Program-made: the position numbers and the translations under genes
Shown: positions 26,480 to 36,118 of the stretch, piece by piece
Numbering within the stretch: position 1 is the first letter of the stretch
How the letters are laid out: each line of letters opens with the position of its first letter
Notes under the pieces: generated by a model
Database searches by the model: none
Told to the model about the DNA's origin: nothing
What the model saw: only the letters and a program-made list of their open reading frames with translations
Origin: Rhizobium sp. NZLR1
Lineage (GTDB): Bacteria; Pseudomonadota; Alphaproteobacteria; Rhizobiales; Rhizobiaceae
DNA length: 64,000 nucleotides
Assembly: GCF_017357385.1 (NCBI RefSeq)
Contig: NZ_CP071632.1
Span: 3,105,501 to 3,169,500 of the forward strand
Reading direction: 5' to 3'

Positions 26480-27364
26480 ATGACAGAGCTTGCAATCGGC
26501 ATAGACGGCGGCGGAACGAGCTGCCGGGCGGCTGTCGCGGACAGAGATGGCAATATCATCGGCCGTGGCAAATCAGGCCCTGCCAACATCCTGTCCGATC
26601 TGGAAAACTCCCTTCTCAATGTCGTCGAATCCGCCCGGCAGGCGCTGCGCGACGCGGGCCTGGCCGCTGAAACCATCTCCTCCGTTGCATCGGTCGTCGG
26701 CGTCGCCGGCGCCAATGTCGGCGATTACGGCAGGCGGATCGAAGAAGCCCTGCCCTTTGCCGAAGGCCTAGTTGTCACCGATGCGCTGATTGCCCTGCAG
26801 GGGGCACTCGGCGATGCCGACGGCATCGTCGGCGCCTTTGGCACAGGTACGGTCTATAATGCCCGCAGGAACGGCCGGCTGAACGGCATCGGCGGCTGGG
26901 GCTTTATTGTCGGCGACCAGGCAAGCGGCGCCCGTCTCGGCCGCGATCTCATGGAACGATCGCTACTTGCCCATGACAGCGTGCGCCCGGCGTCGCCGCT
27001 CACCGAAGCGGTCATGGCCGAATACGGCAACGATCCCGAACGCATCGTCGAATTCGCACATTCGGCAAGACCGACGGATTTTGCCCGTTACGCGCCCATC
27101 GTATTCGACCATGCGGCCAAGGGCGATGCCGTCGCGATCGGCATCGTCACGGATGCGGCAACGGCAATCGGCGAAAGCCTGGACGCGTTGCTCTGGCCGG
27201 ATTGCCCGTCGATCTGCCTGCTTGGCGGGCTTGCGGAAGCTTATGAACCGTGGCTTTCCGAACGCTATAGGTCACGGCTTGCCAGGCCGAAGGGCGATGC
27301 CCTGCAGGGTGCGGTGGAACTTGCGGTGAAGCTCCTCAACGACAGGCAGAGAGGTGCGGCATGA
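26480..27364 (+). CDS. BadF/BadG/BcrA/BcrD-type ATPase, probable (amino)sugar kinase
   Basis: 294 residues of the ASKHA fold. IGIDGGGTSCRAAVADRDG is the phosphate-1 loop at residues 6-24; VVGVAGANVGDYG and GAFGTGTVYNARR follow, and ICLLGGLAEAYEP is the adenosine motif near 255. This is the branch that includes N-acetylglucosamine kinase. The start at 26480 follows GGAGG; the in-frame ATG at 26453 is less likely. Its stop overlaps the GntR start (ATGA). It likely phosphorylates the sugar brought in by the divergent importer. Confidence 0.87.
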   Translation: MTELAIGIDGGGTSCRAAVADRDGNIIGRGKSGPANILSDLENSLLNVVESARQALRDAGLAAETISSVASVVGVAGANVGDYGRRIEEALPFAEGLVVTDALIALQGALGDADGIVGAFGTGTVYNARRNGRLNGIGGWGFIVGDQASGARLGRDLMERSLLAHDSVRPASPLTEAVMAEYGNDPERIVEFAHSARPTDFARYAPIVFDHAAKGDAVAIGIVTDAATAIGESLDALLWPDCPSICLLGGLAEAYEPWLSERYRSRLARPKGDALQGAVELAVKLLNDRQRGAA

Positions 27365-28125
27365 CCGACGACCTCGCCACCCTACTGTCCCTGGAGCGCC
27401 TGCAGGCAGCAGGCACGGGCCCGCTCTACGTCAAGCTGCGCCGCAGGCTCGAAGAAGCCGTGCGCACCGGAACGCTCGGTCACGGCGATGCGCTGCCGCC
27501 GGAACGCGATATCGCCGAATTCGCCGCCGTCAGCCGCGTTACCGTGCGCAAGGCGATCGACGAGCTCGTCGCTGACGGCCTGCTGGTGCGCCGCCACGGT
27601 TCGGGCACCTTCGTCGCCAAGCCGGTCTCCAGGGTCGAGCAGCGCCTGTCGCAGCTCACCTCCTTCACCGAGGACATGGCGAGGCGCGGCATGTCCTCCC
27701 GCTCCGAATGGCTGCACAAGGGCGTTCACACCCCCTCGCCGGACGAGATGATGATCCTTGGCCTCGGCACGGACGTGAAGGTTTCGCGCCTCTCTCGCCT
27801 GCGAATCGCCGACGAGCAGCCGCTGGCGATCGAAAATGCCAGCGTCTCTGGCGAATTCCTGCCCGATCCGTCCGCCGTCACCAATTCGCTCTACGCCGAG
27901 CTCGAACGCCTGCAGGTCCGGCCCGTGCGCGCCGTGCAGCGCATTTCGGCGACCAACATGAAGGAAGCCGACGCCCAGCTTCTCGGCGTCTCCGTCGGCG
28001 CCGCCGGCCTGTCGATCGAACGTATCTCCTATCTCGGCTCCGGCCGCGCCGTAGAATTCACCCGCTCGCTTTATCGCGGCGACGCCTATGATTTCGTCGC
28101 CGAGCTGACGATCGGGGTGACCTGA
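27361..28125 (+). CDS. GntR-family regulator, HutC/UTRA subfamily
   Basis: 254 residues. Winged helix: LYVKLRRRLEEAVRTGTLGHGDALPPERDIAEFAAVSRVTVRKAIDELVADGLLVRRHGSGTFV at about 20-85. The UTRA ligand domain fills the rest and ends RAVEFTRSLYRGDAYDFVAELTIG. NagR/DasR-type regulators of this group respond to phosphorylated amino sugars. Coupled to the kinase gene and very likely controls the divergent importer through the TGGTAT sites. Confidence 0.92.
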   Translation: MTDDLATLLSLERLQAAGTGPLYVKLRRRLEEAVRTGTLGHGDALPPERDIAEFAAVSRVTVRKAIDELVADGLLVRRHGSGTFVAKPVSRVEQRLSQLTSFTEDMARRGMSSRSEWLHKGVHTPSPDEMMILGLGTDVKVSRLSRLRIADEQPLAIENASVSGEFLPDPSAVTNSLYAELERLQVRPVRAVQRISATNMKEADAQLLGVSVGAAGLSIERISYLGSGRAVEFTRSLYRGDAYDFVAELTIGVT

Positions 28126-28145
28126 CGGCTTGAACTTATCCAAAT

Positions 28146-28155
28146 TATACGTATA
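28146..28155. promoter_or_regulatory. palindrome upstream of toxin-antitoxin pair
   Basis: TATACGTATA, a perfect 10-bp palindrome 30 nt before the antitoxin start, in the position expected for an autoregulatory operator overlapping the promoter. Confidence 0.5.
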
Positions 28156-28184
28156 GTTCGGAGATCAACGTTGGGAGACTTCTC

Positions 28185-28439
28185 ATGGCACGGACCACGG
28201 CTCTGGAATTTCAGCGAAAATTCGGCGAGTTTCAGCATCAAGCGCAACGCGAACCCGTCGAGATCACGCGTCATGGCCGCCGTGAATTTGTGCTGATGTC
28301 AGCCGAGCAGTATGATTGGCTGAAGGCCGCTGCGCAACGGACTCATAGGACAGCCGATGCCTTGTCCGTTGTCATCGATGCCGTCGAAAGAGCGGAGATG
28401 GATGCTGCCCACACACCCCTCGATGAACTACTGAAATAA
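28185..28439 (+). CDS. Phd/YefM-like antitoxin
   Basis: 84 residues. MARTTALEFQRKFGEFQHQAQREPVEITRHGRREFVLMSAEQYDWL matches the Phd/YefM DNA-binding half, in which a beta strand of the ITxxGR type is followed by an SxxxYxxL helix. The acidic C-terminal tail (AERAEMDAAHTPLDELL) is the usual toxin-neutralising part. Six nucleotides separate it from the PemK-like gene, the classic antitoxin-first order. Confidence 0.82.
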   Translation: MARTTALEFQRKFGEFQHQAQREPVEITRHGRREFVLMSAEQYDWLKAAAQRTHRTADALSVVIDAVERAEMDAAHTPLDELLK

Positions 28440-28445
28440 CGCATC

Positions 28446-28874
28446 ATGGGGTCAATTCCCGAACCGAAGCCCGGCCTCGTCGTGCGCTATGATTACCTGT
28501 GGTTGCGCGAAGCATCGGCGGGTCGCGATCAAGGCAAGGACAGGCCCGCCTGCCTCGTCGCGGCAAGCGATAGTCTAGCCAATCCCCGCTACGTCATTCT
28601 GCTGCCGATCACGCACACGCCGCCGTCCGGCGAAACGGTCGGAATAGAAATCCCGCCAAAGGTGAAGCACGCAATCGGTCTGGACGACGCTCCGAGTTGG
28701 GTCATCGTCTCCGAACATAACATCGACGAATGGCCGAATGGCGGGCTTTCGCCCGTGCCAGGCAGCGAGGGGATATTCGCCTACGGCTTCATCCCGCCCG
28801 GGCTTTTCGCAACGATCAAGGCGAAATTTCTTGATCTTGCCAAATCCAGGAGGAGCGATTCCGTCCACCGCTGA
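28446..28874 (+). CDS. PemK/MazF-like toxin (putative endoribonuclease)
   Basis: 142 residues. PGLVVRYDYLWLREASAGRDQGKDRPACLVAA corresponds to the MazF first strand and the basic R-P-x-(L/V) stretch. PRYVILLPITHTPP and WVIVSEHNIDEWPNGG follow the family, which cleaves mRNA, but similarity to canonical MazF is weak. It is a PemK-like growth-inhibitor relative often paired with Phd-type antitoxins. Toxicity is inferred from the pairing. Confidence 0.7.
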   Translation: MGSIPEPKPGLVVRYDYLWLREASAGRDQGKDRPACLVAASDSLANPRYVILLPITHTPPSGETVGIEIPPKVKHAIGLDDAPSWVIVSEHNIDEWPNGGLSPVPGSEGIFAYGFIPPGLFATIKAKFLDLAKSRRSDSVHR

Positions 28875-28896
28875 TTACACGTTCATTTTCAAACGC

Positions 28897-28931
28897 ATGA
28901 AGCCGGAAAGTGAATCACTGTCCGGCTTCAT
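28897..28931. terminator. hairpin between toxin gene and metH
   Basis: ATGAAGCCGGA pairs with TCCGGCTTCAT around a 14-nt loop, located between the convergent toxin and metH genes. The T-run is weak on both strands. Confidence 0.5.
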
Positions 28932-28969
28932 TGTTTCCCAAAGCAAAGTGTTACAACGCAGGCAGCTTC

Positions 28970-31900
28970 TCACGCCGCGTCTTCGATCTCTTCGCCCGTC
29001 TTGCGCGGCACGTAGTTGAGCACCGGTCCGAGCCAGCGCTCGATTTCGGAAACCGCCATACCCTTGCGCTTGGCATAGTCTTCCACCTGATCGCGCTCCA
29101 CCTTGGCGACGCCGAAATAATAGGAGTCGGGGTGGCCGATATAGAGGCCGGAGACCGAGGAACCGGGCCACATCGCGTAGCTCTCCGTCAACTTCACACC
29201 GGCCGCCGTCTCCGCATCGAGCAGCGTGAAGAGCGTTGCCTTTTCGGTGTGATCCGGCTGGGCGGGATAACCGGGCGCCGGGCGGATACCGGCATAGGCT
29301 TCGGTGATCAGATCCTCTTTGCTAAGCGTCTCGTCCTTCGCATAACCCCAGTATTCGCGCCGCACCTGCTCATGCATGCGCTCGGCAAACGCTTCGGCGA
29401 AGCGGTCGGCCAGCGCCTTGACGAGGATCGAGGAATAATCATCATTCGCCCGCGCGAAGCGTTCGGCGATGGCGATCTCCTCGATCCCAGCCGTCACCAC
29501 GAAGCCGCCGACATAATCCTGCACGCCGCTCGAAACCGGCGCGACGAAATCGGAGAGCGCCACGTTCGGCCGCCCGTCCCGCTTCGAAAGCTGCTGGCGC
29601 AGCGTGTAGAAGGTGGCGAGCTCCTGGCTGCGGCTCTCGTCCGTGAACAGGCGGATGTCGTCGCCGACAGCACCGGCTGGCCAGAAACCGATGACGGCGC
29701 GCGGGCGGAACCACTTCTCGTCGATGATCTTCTTGAGCATCGCCTGCGCATCGGCCCAGAGCGCGCGGGCTGCCTCGCCCTGCTTCTCGTCCTCGAGAAT
29801 GGCGGGGTAGCGGCCGCGCAGTTCCCAGGTCTGGAAGAACGGCGTCCAGTCGATATATCTGGCAAGCTCGCCCAGATCGTAATCCTCGAACACCTGCGTG
29901 CCGAAGAATTGCGGCTTCGTCGGCTGGTAGCCGGACCAATCGACCTTATGCGCATTCTCGCGGGCCCGCGGCAATGGCAGGCGCACCTTCTCGGCTTCGC
30001 TGCGCGCGTGGGCGGCCGCCACCTTGGCATATTCGGCTCTCATATCGTCGACATAGCCTTGGCGTGCCTCCGGCGACAGCAGCGCCGAGACGACGCCGAC
30101 GGCGCGGCTCGCATCGGTGACGTAGACCGCCTGCCCCTTGTTGTAGCCCGGATGGATCTTCACGGCCGTATGTACGCGGCTGGTCGTCGCCCCGCCGATC
30201 AAAAGCGGGATCTCGAAACCCTGCCGCTCCATTTCGGCCGCGACGTGTACCATCTCGTCGAGCGACGGGGTGATCAGGCCTGAAAGTCCGATGATGTCGA
30301 CCTTTTCGGCAATCGCCGTTTCGAGAATCTTCGTCGCCGGCACCATGACACCGAGGTCGACGATCTCGTAATTGTTGCAGGCAAGCACGACGCCGACGAT
30401 GTTCTTGCCGATATCGTGCACGTCGCCCTTGACGGTCGCCATCAGGATCTTGCCGGCCGAGCGACGTTCCTCGCCGCCGTTGAGGCGCTTTTCCTCTTCC
30501 ATGTAGGGCAGCAGCACGGCGACCGCCTGCTTCATGACGCGCGCCGACTTGACCACCTGCGGCAGGAACATCTTGCCCGAGCCGAACAGATCGCCGACGA
30601 CGTTCATGCCGGCCATCAGCGGTCCCTCGATGACATGCAGCGGCCGGGCAGCCTGCAGGCGCGCCTCCTCGGTATCGGCTTCGATATATTCGGTGATGCC
30701 GTTGACCAGCGCATGTTCGAGGCGCTTTTCGACGCTCCATTCGCGCCAGGAGAGGTCCTGGACCCGGCCCTCCCTGGCGCCGGCGCCACGGAAGCGCTCG
30801 GCCACTTCGAGCAGTCGCTCGGTGCCATCGGGACGGCGGTTCAGCACCACGTCTTCGCAGGCCTCGCGCAGTTCCGGATCGATATTGTCGTAGACGGCAA
30901 GCTGGCCGGCATTGACGATGCCCATGTCCATACCCGCCTGGATGGCGTGGTAGAGGAACACGGCGTGCATCGCCTCGCGCACCGGCTCATTGCCACGGAA
31001 CGAGAAGGACAGGTTGGAGACGCCGCCCGAGATATGCACCAGCGGCATGCGCTCGCGGATCGTCCGCGTCGCCTCGATGAAGTCGACGCCGTAATTATTG
31101 TGCTCTTCAATGCCGGTTGCGACCGCGAAAATGTTCGGGTCGAAGATGATGTCCTCGGGCGGGAAACCGATCTTTGCAGTCAAAAGCTTATAGGCGCGTG
31201 TGCATATCTCCACCTTGCGCTCGTAGCTGTCCGCCTGCCCCGTCTCGTCGAAGGCCATGACGACGACGGCCGCACCGTAATTGTGCAACAGCCGCGCCTG
31301 GGCGAGGAAATTCTCCTCGCCTTCCTTCAGCGAGATCGAATTGACTATCGGCTTGCCCTGAACGCGCTTCAAGCCGGATTCGATGATCGAGAACTTCGAC
31401 GAGTCGATCATCACGGGCACGCGGGCGATATCGGGCTCGGCGGCGATCAGGTTGAGGAACTCGACCATCGCCTTCTCGGAATCGATCAGCCCCTCGTCCA
31501 TGTTGATGTCGATCACCTGCGCGCCGTTCTCGACCTGGTCGCGCGCCACATCGAGCGCTGCGGTGTAATCGGCATTGGTGATCAGCTTGCGGAAGCGGGC
31601 CGAGCCGGTGACGTTGGTGCGCTCGCCGACATTGACGAAGGGAATGTCCTTGGTCAGCTCGAAAGGTTCGAGACCCGACAGCGACATGAAGGGGCGATGC
31701 TCGGGAATCGCACGTGGCTTGTACTTGGCGACGGTCTCGGCGATTGCCCTGATATGTTCAGGCGTCGAGCCGCAGCAGCCGCCGACGATATTGACCAGAC
31801 CTTCGCGGGCGAAGCTGTCGATCTGCGCCGCCATCAGCTCCGGCGTTTCGTCGTACTGCCCGAATTCGTTCGGCAGGCCGGCATTCGGATAGGCGCAGAT

Positions 31901-32743
31901 GAAGGTGTCGGCGACGCCGGAAAGCTCCTGCAGATGCGGGCGCATCGCGTTGGCGCCGAGCGCGCAGTTGAGGCCGATCGTGAAGGGATTGGCGTGGCGC
32001 ACGGAGTTCCAGAAGGCCGATGGCGTCTGGCCGGACAGGGTGCGGCCGGAAAGGTCGGTGATCGTGCCGGAGATCATCACCGGCAGGCGCACGCCCTTGG
32101 CCTCGAAGCGCTCCTCGCAGGCAAAGATCGCCGCCTTGGCATTCAGCGTGTCGAAGATCGTTTCGATCAGGATGATGTCGGCGCCGCCGTCGATCAGCCC
32201 GTCGATCTGCTCACCATAGGCAATGCGCAGATCGTCGAAGCTCACGGCGCGAAAACCGGGATTGTTGACGTCGGGTGAGATCGAGGCGGTGCGGTTGGTC
32301 GGTCCGATGGCGCCGGCGACGAACCGGCGGCGGCCATCCTCGCGCTCGGCGCGCTGTGCTGCGCGGCGCACGATCTCGGCGCCTTCCTTGTTGAGGTCGT
32401 AGACCGCGCCTTCCATCGCGTAATCGGCCTGCGCGATGCGGGTCGAGGAGAAGGTGTTGGTCTCGAGAATATCGGCGCCGGCCTTGGCGTATCGGTAATG
32501 GATCTCTTCGATCGCATCTGGCTGGGTCAGGATCAGAAGGTCGTTATTGCCCTTCTGGTGGCAGGCGCAGCCGATGAAGCGCGTTCCGCGGAACTGGTCT
32601 TCGTCATAGCCGAGTCCCTGGATCTGAGTGCCCATGGCGCCGTCGAGAACAAGGATGCGCTCGCTCGCAGCCTGTCTCAAAGCTGCAAAAACTTCATTGC
32701 CGTCACGTTTGCCCGTTTCCGGACCAAAGAGGTTGTCAAACAC
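28970..32743 (-). CDS. metH: cobalamin-dependent methionine synthase
   Basis: 1257 residues, full length, converting homocysteine and methyltetrahydrofolate to methionine in the cytosol. Domain order is complete: homocysteine domain ([10 protein letters not shown] at the start; Zn ligands in LNCALGA and [12 protein letters not shown] near 318), pterin domain ([16 protein letters not shown] near 370), cobalamin cap, B12 domain with the DxHxxG motif in [15 protein letters not shown] near residue 775, and the AdoMet activation domain ([15 protein letters not shown] near 1150). The N-terminus is intact. A 20-bp palindrome lies 41 nt upstream of the start. Confidence 0.97.
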   Translation of the reverse strand: MFDNLFGPETGKRDGNEVFAALRQAASERILVLDGAMGTQIQGLGYDEDQFRGTRFIGCACHQKGNNDLLILTQPDAIEEIHYRYAKAGADILETNTFSSTRIAQADYAMEGAVYDLNKEGAEIVRRAAQRAEREDGRRRFVAGAIGPTNRTASISPDVNNPGFRAVSFDDLRIAYGEQIDGLIDGGADIILIETIFDTLNAKAAIFACEERFEAKGVRLPVMISGTITDLSGRTLSGQTPSAFWNSVRHANPFTIGLNCALGANAMRPHLQELSGVADTFICAYPNAGLPNEFGQYDETPELMAAQIDSFAREGLVNIVGGCCGSTPEHIRAIAETVAKYKPRAIPEHRPFMSLSGLEPFELTKDIPFVNVGERTNVTGSARFRKLITNADYTAALDVARDQVENGAQVIDINMDEGLIDSEKAMVEFLNLIAAEPDIARVPVMIDSSKFSIIESGLKRVQGKPIVNSISLKEGEENFLAQARLLHNYGAAVVVMAFDETGQADSYERKVEICTRAYKLLTAKIGFPPEDIIFDPNIFAVATGIEEHNNYGVDFIEATRTIRERMPLVHISGGVSNLSFSFRGNEPVREAMHAVFLYHAIQAGMDMGIVNAGQLAVYDNIDPELREACEDVVLNRRPDGTERLLEVAERFRGAGAREGRVQDLSWREWSVEKRLEHALVNGITEYIEADTEEARLQAARPLHVIEGPLMAGMNVVGDLFGSGKMFLPQVVKSARVMKQAVAVLLPYMEEEKRLNGGEERRSAGKILMATVKGDVHDIGKNIVGVVLACNNYEIVDLGVMVPATKILETAIAEKVDIIGLSGLITPSLDEMVHVAAEMERQGFEIPLLIGGATTSRVHTAVKIHPGYNKGQAVYVTDASRAVGVVSALLSPEARQGYVDDMRAEYAKVAAAHARSEAEKVRLPLPRARENAHKVDWSGYQPTKPQFFGTQVFEDYDLGELARYIDWTPFFQTWELRGRYPAILEDEKQGEAARALWADAQAMLKKIIDEKWFRPRAVIGFWPAGAVGDDIRLFTDESRSQELATFYTLRQQLSKRDGRPNVALSDFVAPVSSGVQDYVGGFVVTAGIEEIAIAERFARANDDYSSILVKALADRFAEAFAERMHEQVRREYWGYAKDETLSKEDLITEAYAGIRPAPGYPAQPDHTEKATLFTLLDAETAAGVKLTESYAMWPGSSVSGLYIGHPDSYYFGVAKVERDQVEDYAKRKGMAVSEIERWLGPVLNYVPRKTGEEIEDAA

Positions 32744-32784
32744 GGGAGGGCTCCTTGACGTCGTAAGACCAGACAGTCCACATC

Positions 32785-32804
32785 ACATAAAGATATCTTT
32801 ATGT
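32785..32804. promoter_or_regulatory. perfect 20-bp palindrome upstream of metH
   Basis: ACATAAAGATATCTTTATGT reads the same on both strands. It lies between metH (minus, start 32743) and the epimerase gene (plus, start 32915). It resembles the ATAAAGATATCTTTAT-type sites of ArsR-family SAH/SAM-sensing regulators of methionine genes; the regulator itself is not in this window. Confidence 0.7.
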
Positions 32805-32914
32805 CAATATATGCCTATCGATTTCGTGCTTTGCAAGCCTGGCCCCATGACAGACTCGAATGGCCTCTATATAGGCATTTCAAAAGCATCGCGCACGAAA
32901 TCGGAGGAAATGTC

Positions 32915-34159
32915 ATGGCACCCGTGCTTGGAAACTGGACGAGCCGCGCCTATCATCGCGGCTGGCTGCTGAACCAGGCAAATGGCCTCTTCGATTTCTT
33001 CCAGCACAATTCGCGCAACCCCAAGGGCGGCTTCTACGATCTCGACGATACCGGCAGACCTCTCGACGCCGAAGGCCAGGTTCGCGGCGTCCATATCGCG
33101 GCGCGCGCCGTGCATTGTTTCTCGATCGGCACGCTGCTCGGCCGCCCGGGTGCCAGCGACCTCGTCGATCACGGCATGAACTATCTCTGGAACCAGCATC
33201 GCGACCGGAAGAATGGCGGCTATTTCTGGTCACTGAACAATGACGGTCCAGTCGACACCAACAAGCAGGGTTATGGCCACGCTTTCGTGCTGCTGGCCGC
33301 CTCCTCCGCCAAGACCATCGGCCATCCGCTTGCCGACGGCATGCTTGACGACATCACCGAGATCCTCAACACCAAGTTCTGGGAAGCAAAGCACGGCGCC
33401 ATCGCCGAGGAATTCACCGCCGACTGGCAGCCGCTCGATGGCGGCACCTATCGCGGCCAGAACTCCAACATGCACCTGACCGAAGCGCTGATGGCCGCCT
33501 TCGAAGCCACCGGCGACAGAGAGTACCTGACCAAGGCCGAAAGCATCGCCGATCTGGTCATCCGCCGGCAGGCCGGTTCGGTCGACTGGCGCGTCGCCGA
33601 GCATTTCGACGCCGAATGGAACCTCGACAAGCAATACTATCATCCGAACGAAATGTTCCGCCCGGCCGGCACGACGCCCGGTCACTGGCTGGAATGGGCC
33701 CGCCTGATCCTGCAGCTCTGGACGCTCGGCGGCAAACGCATCGAATGGCTGCCGGATGCGGCCAAGGCGCTTTTCGCGCAATCCATGGCGCTCGGCTGGG
33801 ACAATGACAAGGGCGGCTTTTTCTATACACTCGACTGGGACGACAAGCCCGCCAAGCGCAACAAGCTCTGGTGGCCGGCCTGCGAGGGTGCCGCCGCCGC
33901 CCACTTCCTCAACGAACACCTTCCGAGCGATTTCCACGAAGACAGCTACCGCAAGATCTGGAACGTCATCGAGCGCGCCTTCATCGACCACCACAACGGC
34001 GGCTGGCACGAGGAGCTGACGGAAGACCTCATTCCCTCGCACTCGCTCTTCCCCGGCAAGGGCGATATCTACCACGCCCTGCAGGCCTGCCTCATCCCAC
34101 TTTTCCCGGCAACCGGCAGCCTGACGAAAGGCATCGCCGAGGCTGGCGGCAAGCTCTGA
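32915..34159 (+). CDS. AGE-family epimerase/isomerase (N-acylglucosamine 2-epimerase fold)
   Basis: 414 residues with the (alpha/alpha)6 barrel signature: SRAYHRGWLLNQANGLFDFFQHNSRNPKGGFYDLDDTG at the start, RAVHCFSIGTLLG, YGHAFVLLAASSA, GQNSNMHLTEALMAAFEATGD, PGHWLEWARLILQL, and FFYTLDWDDKPAKRNKLWWPACEGAAAA. The conserved His and Glu pairs of mannose isomerase / cellobiose epimerase relatives are present. The start at 32915 has GGAGGA 6 nt upstream; the frame extends to 32801, which would run into the palindrome. Substrate not known. Confidence 0.9.
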   Translation: MAPVLGNWTSRAYHRGWLLNQANGLFDFFQHNSRNPKGGFYDLDDTGRPLDAEGQVRGVHIAARAVHCFSIGTLLGRPGASDLVDHGMNYLWNQHRDRKNGGYFWSLNNDGPVDTNKQGYGHAFVLLAASSAKTIGHPLADGMLDDITEILNTKFWEAKHGAIAEEFTADWQPLDGGTYRGQNSNMHLTEALMAAFEATGDREYLTKAESIADLVIRRQAGSVDWRVAEHFDAEWNLDKQYYHPNEMFRPAGTTPGHWLEWARLILQLWTLGGKRIEWLPDAAKALFAQSMALGWDNDKGGFFYTLDWDDKPAKRNKLWWPACEGAAAAHFLNEHLPSDFHEDSYRKIWNVIERAFIDHHNGGWHEELTEDLIPSHSLFPGKGDIYHALQACLIPLFPATGSLTKGIAEAGGKL

Positions 34160-34162
34160 GCT

Positions 34163-34786
34163 TCAGTAACCCGGCGCCCTCAATTCGGCGTTTGGGTTGC
34201 GCTGGAACCATTCGACATCCTCGTTGACGCGGTCGAGTTCGTCCTGCACGTCGCGCTGGTCGCGGCGGATGTCGTGCATGTCGTCTTCCAGATCGTCGAT
34301 CCGCCGGCGCAGCTCCGACCTGTCGCCATCCTTCGCATCCTTAAGCTTGTCGGAGAGCTCGTCGATATTAGCCTCCTTGGAGCTGTAGTCGTTCTGCATC
34401 GCGTTGAAGCGCTCCTGCAGCCCGTGCTGCTTGCCGCCGAGGTTGAAGCCACGCAGGAAGCCCGACGCGGTTTCCGGCGGGCAGACATTGGCGTAGCCGC
34501 TGCCCGCCTGGCCGCGCGCCAGCCCGCTGAGCGGCGTGCAGTAGCGCACCAGGCCCGCCTGGTAGCCCTGGAACCAGATCGTCTGATCCGGCACGATCTT
34601 GACCCGCTCGCAGGATTTTGCATGCGCGGCGAAGCGCTGCTGCGGCTCGTAGCCCGCAGCACCGTCGCTGTCGCCGATCACCCGCCAGTCGGCGGCCAAA
34701 CATTCCTCCTTGGAAAGCGTGTTGCAGGAGGCCTGGAGAAGGCCGAGACCGATGGCGGCGGCAAGCGCGAAGAACAAGCGGATCAT
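34163..34786 (-). CDS. DUF2799-type lipoprotein with C-terminal coiled coil
   Basis: 207 residues. N-terminal lipobox LLQASC at residues 15-20 marks a lipoprotein signal. The DUF2799 part has its typical opening KEECLAADWRVIGDSDGAAGY and WFQGYQAGLVRYCTPLSGLARG. From about residue 130 the chain is a heptad-rich charged coiled coil (LSDKLKDAKDGDRSELRRRIDDLEDDM...). Envelope-associated; function unknown. Stop is 3 nt from the convergent epimerase stop. Confidence 0.82.
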   Translation of the reverse strand: MIRLFFALAAAIGLGLLQASCNTLSKEECLAADWRVIGDSDGAAGYEPQQRFAAHAKSCERVKIVPDQTIWFQGYQAGLVRYCTPLSGLARGQAGSGYANVCPPETASGFLRGFNLGGKQHGLQERFNAMQNDYSSKEANIDELSDKLKDAKDGDRSELRRRIDDLEDDMHDIRRDQRDVQDELDRVNEDVEWFQRNPNAELRAPGY

Positions 34787-34916
34787 GGCATCCCGGGAAG
34801 GTTAAGGAGGGCGATGCCGCACCTTAACCGCAGGACCAAGGCAACGTCACCGCAGCGGCGACGAAATTTTGCAGTTTTCATGGCTTTTTTCTGTCAAAAT
34901 TACGGCAGTCTACCCT

Positions 34917-35411
34917 TCAGAGCGGAGCGAGCCGCAGCGTATCCAGATCCTTCGCGAGCATCAGCGCCAGGGCCTCGACCGCGAGATTGTGGTCGTCGCG
35001 TTGCGGCAGGCCGGAGACGGTGACCGCGCCGATGCAGCCGGTGCCCTTGACGTTGATCGGGAAACTGCCGCCATGCGGCGCATAATCGGCGTCGGGAAGC
35101 CCGTTATCCTCAACCGTCTTGCCATCCTTCCTCAGCTTCAGGCCGGAGGCATAACTGCTGCGGAAATAACGCAGCACCATGTTGCGCTTGCGCCGGACCC
35201 AGTTGACGTTATCGGGCGTCACACCCGGCAATGCCGCATAGAAGACCGGCATTGCATGCAGGGTCACGTCGATCGCGATGCCGAGGCCGCGCTCGGTGGC
35301 GAGTTCCTGCAGGAGTTTGCCGAGCTGCCATGCCGTCGTCAGGTCGAAGGCGTCGAAGCTCAGGGCCTTCTCCTGCTCCGCAATCCGGCTGAGATCGTCC
35401 TCGATTGTCAT
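34917..35411 (-). CDS. DUF336/UPF0303 haem-degrading-domain protein
   Basis: 164 residues from MTIEDDLSRIAEQEKALSFDAFD, with AWQLGKLLQELATERGLGIAIDVTLHAMPVFYAALPG and the C-terminal HGGSFPINVKGTGCIGAVTVSGLPQRDDHNLAVEAL typical of GlcG/HbpS-like (DUF336) proteins. The family binds small ligands or haem and is often encoded near catabolic genes. The in-frame extension to 35480 is not needed. Confidence 0.85.
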   Translation of the reverse strand: MTIEDDLSRIAEQEKALSFDAFDLTTAWQLGKLLQELATERGLGIAIDVTLHAMPVFYAALPGVTPDNVNWVRRKRNMVLRYFRSSYASGLKLRKDGKTVEDNGLPDADYAPHGGSFPINVKGTGCIGAVTVSGLPQRDDHNLAVEALALMLAKDLDTLRLAPL

Positions 35412-35502
35412 GGGCAAGCGCTCCTCTGCCGCGATAATCCGCTGCAGACAATTCTCGCCAACAGCGAAAATGTAAAGCAAAAACTTGGGCCTACCTCACG
35501 TG

Positions 35503-36114
35503 TCAGAGCTTCGGCGTCAGCATCTCGAAACGATCGCGGATGGTGGCGCAAGTATCGCCGCCGAGCCTCGCAATGGCATCGAGCGCGGCCGGATCGACAT
35601 GCAGCCGTTCCGGATCGACGACCCCGTCGCGGTAATGCGCATAGACGATCTCGCCCATGACGATCTGCCGCGAGCGGCCGAGCTCCAGCGTCACATGCCG
35701 CCGGCATTCGAAGGCGGCCGGCGCCTCGGCGATAAAGGGTGAGGCTACTTTCTCGCCTGATATCGCCGTCAATCCCGCTTCCTTCAGTTCGTCGACGCCG
35801 CGGGGATATTTGGCGCCGCAGACGTGCATGGCCTCGGCGATGGCGAAGGAGACGATGTTGACCGTGAAGACCTCGGTCATGCGGATATTGTGGCCGGTGT
35901 CCTTGAACGACATGTCGGCATTGTTTTCGACACCGATCGCAAGGATCGGCGGATCAGCCGAAAGGCAGTTGAAGAAACTGAAAGGAGCCGCGTTGACCCG
36001 GCCGTGCTCGTCGACCGTCGTCACCAGCGCGATCGGCCGCGGGATGATCGTACCGATCATCAGCTTGTAACGCTCGCGCTCAGAGAGCTGCTGGAAGTCG
36101 AAGGACACCGCCAT
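35503..36114 (-). CDS. flavin reductase-family FMN-binding protein
   Basis: 203 residues. MIGTIIPRPIALVTTVDEHGRVNAAPFSFFNCLSADPPILAIGV is the FMN-binding split-barrel core of the flavin reductase-like family, followed by DTGHNIRMTEVFTVNIV. It would supply reduced flavin or act as a flavoprotein in the cytosol. Four nucleotides separate it from the upstream racemase gene, indicating one operon. Confidence 0.9.
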   Translation of the reverse strand: MAVSFDFQQLSERERYKLMIGTIIPRPIALVTTVDEHGRVNAAPFSFFNCLSADPPILAIGVENNADMSFKDTGHNIRMTEVFTVNIVSFAIAEAMHVCGAKYPRGVDELKEAGLTAISGEKVASPFIAEAPAAFECRRHVTLELGRSRQIVMGEIVYAHYRDGVVDPERLHVDPAALDAIARLGGDTCATIRDRFEMLTPKL

Positions 36115-36118
36115 GGGA

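Noticed and set aside
28910..30283. 457-codon plus-strand ORF opposite the end of metH
   Set aside because: Antisense shadow of a certain gene, no ribosome site and no recognisable domain.
30416..32278. 620-codon plus-strand ORF opposite metH
   Set aside because: It mirrors the codon pattern of metH; composition is His/Asp/Arg-rich as expected of an antisense shadow in GC-rich DNA, with no domain.
32744..32914. SAM-responsive riboswitch before metH
   Set aside because: Only 41 nt separate the metH start from the 20-bp palindrome, and I see no pseudoknot or multi-stem layout like SAM-II or SAM-V.
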